Assembly: GCA_937902055.1 (NCBI GenBank)
Contig: CALGUJ010000307.1
Location: 1-5,784, forward strand
Direction of reading: 5' to 3'
DNA length: 5,784 bases
Origin: an uncultured Pelolinea sp.
GTDB taxonomy: Bacteria; Chloroflexota; Anaerolineae; Anaerolineales; Anaerolineaceae
Both the position numbers and the translations under genes were made by a program. Positions 5,425-5,784 of this stretch are shown here, piece by piece (position 1 is the stretch's first letter; each line of letters opens with the position of its first letter). The notes beneath the pieces are model-generated. The model did no database searches, was not told the DNA's origin, and was given only the letters and a program-made list of their open reading frames with translations.

Positions 5425-5784
5425 ATGAAAATAGCCATCGTTACAGACAGCACAGCCGACCTTCCACGGGAGGTTGTCGAGCAGCACCGCATCCAGGTGG
5501 TGCCGCTTTACATCAATATCGGCGAGGAGAGTTACCTGGACGGAGTCGACATGACCCGCGCGCAGTTCTACGAAGGACTGCCCGGATTCAAGAAGCCTCC
5601 CACCACCGCCGTGCCGGGGATCGACGCATTCTTGGGTGCATTCAATCGCGCCATCGAGAGCGGGGCGGAAGCGATCATTTCATTGCACATATCCAAAACG
5701 CTCAGTAACACGGTGGACGTGGCCAGGCTGGCGGCTGAACGGATCAAACTAATCCCCGTGCACGTGCTGGATACCGGAAATCTA
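5425..5784 (+). CDS. DegV-family (FakB-like) fatty-acid-binding protein, N-terminal 120 residues (3' end cut by window edge)
   Basis: The start of a DegV-family protein. In Firmicutes, FakB members of this family carry a fatty acid for phosphorylation by FakA kinase; whether this one has a FakA partner lies outside the window. The visible sequence starts MKIAIVTDSTADLP, the family signature, followed by VVPLYINIGEESYLDGVDM (25-43), the FYEGLP segment, PPTTAVPG (58-65) and ISLHISKTLSNTVDVA (85-100). Thr60/Thr61 and Ser94 fall where FakB proteins bind the fatty-acid carboxylate, but the usual TSQPS is TAVPG here and the usual SGT is SNT, so the ligand may differ. GGGAGAG (5414-5420) lies 4 nt before the ATG. 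An in-frame TGA at 5404 rules out an upstream start. About 160-170 residues of a typical 280-290 are missing past the window end. Confidence 0.93.
   Translation, partial: MKIAIVTDSTADLPREVVEQHRIQVVPLYINIGEESYLDGVDMTRAQFYEGLPGFKKPPTTAVPGIDAFLGAFNRAIESGAEAIISLHISKTLSNTVDVARLAAERIKLIPVHVLDTGNL

Overview
The window is about 5.8 kb of dense bacterial DNA. Coding parts are GC-rich and gaps are short and often AT-rich. It holds seven protein genes, two of them cut by the window edges. I see no rRNA, tRNA, CRISPR array or mobile element. The mix suggests an environmental Chloroflexota bacterium, perhaps Anaerolineae: a small glycine-tailed RRM protein, a DegV protein, a free-standing alpha/alpha-toroid protein with QxxxGxW motifs, and a PepSY-like protein next to an OmpR-type two-component system. 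This placement rests on family recall, not on a marker gene, so it is tentative.

Left part (1-3138, all minus strand). Transcription probably starts near 3157 and runs leftward. It passes through a membrane-anchored or secreted PepSY-like protein with a Met/Gly-rich segment (3138-2284), then an OmpR-type response regulator (2218-1541), then a two-TM HAMP histidine kinase (1554-403, overlapping the regulator gene by 14 nt). A strong hairpin followed by TTTT lies between the PepSY-like gene and the regulator and may act as an attenuator. After a second hairpin comes the RRM protein gene (305 to the window start). Upstream of the PepSY-like gene lie TGTGAAGAT/TGTAAAGAT-type direct repeats spaced by multiples of 11 bp, which is the layout expected of an OmpR-family operator. 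The simplest model is an envelope-stress or metal-sensing module in which the kinase and regulator control the PepSY-like gene and their own operon.

Right part (3312-5784). The toroid protein gene runs rightward (3312-4340) and collides tail to tail, with a 6-bp overlap, with a leftward PfkB-family sugar-phosphate kinase gene of the FruK/LacC type (5276-4335). A 148-bp AT-rich divergent intergenic region separates that kinase from the start of a degV-family gene (5425 onward, cut by the window end). A tiny possible leader reading frame with an A8 run lies just before degV.

The most interesting items are the three-gene PepSY-like/regulator/kinase module with its putative operator and shared Met/Gly-rich segments, and the functionally undefined toroid protein.
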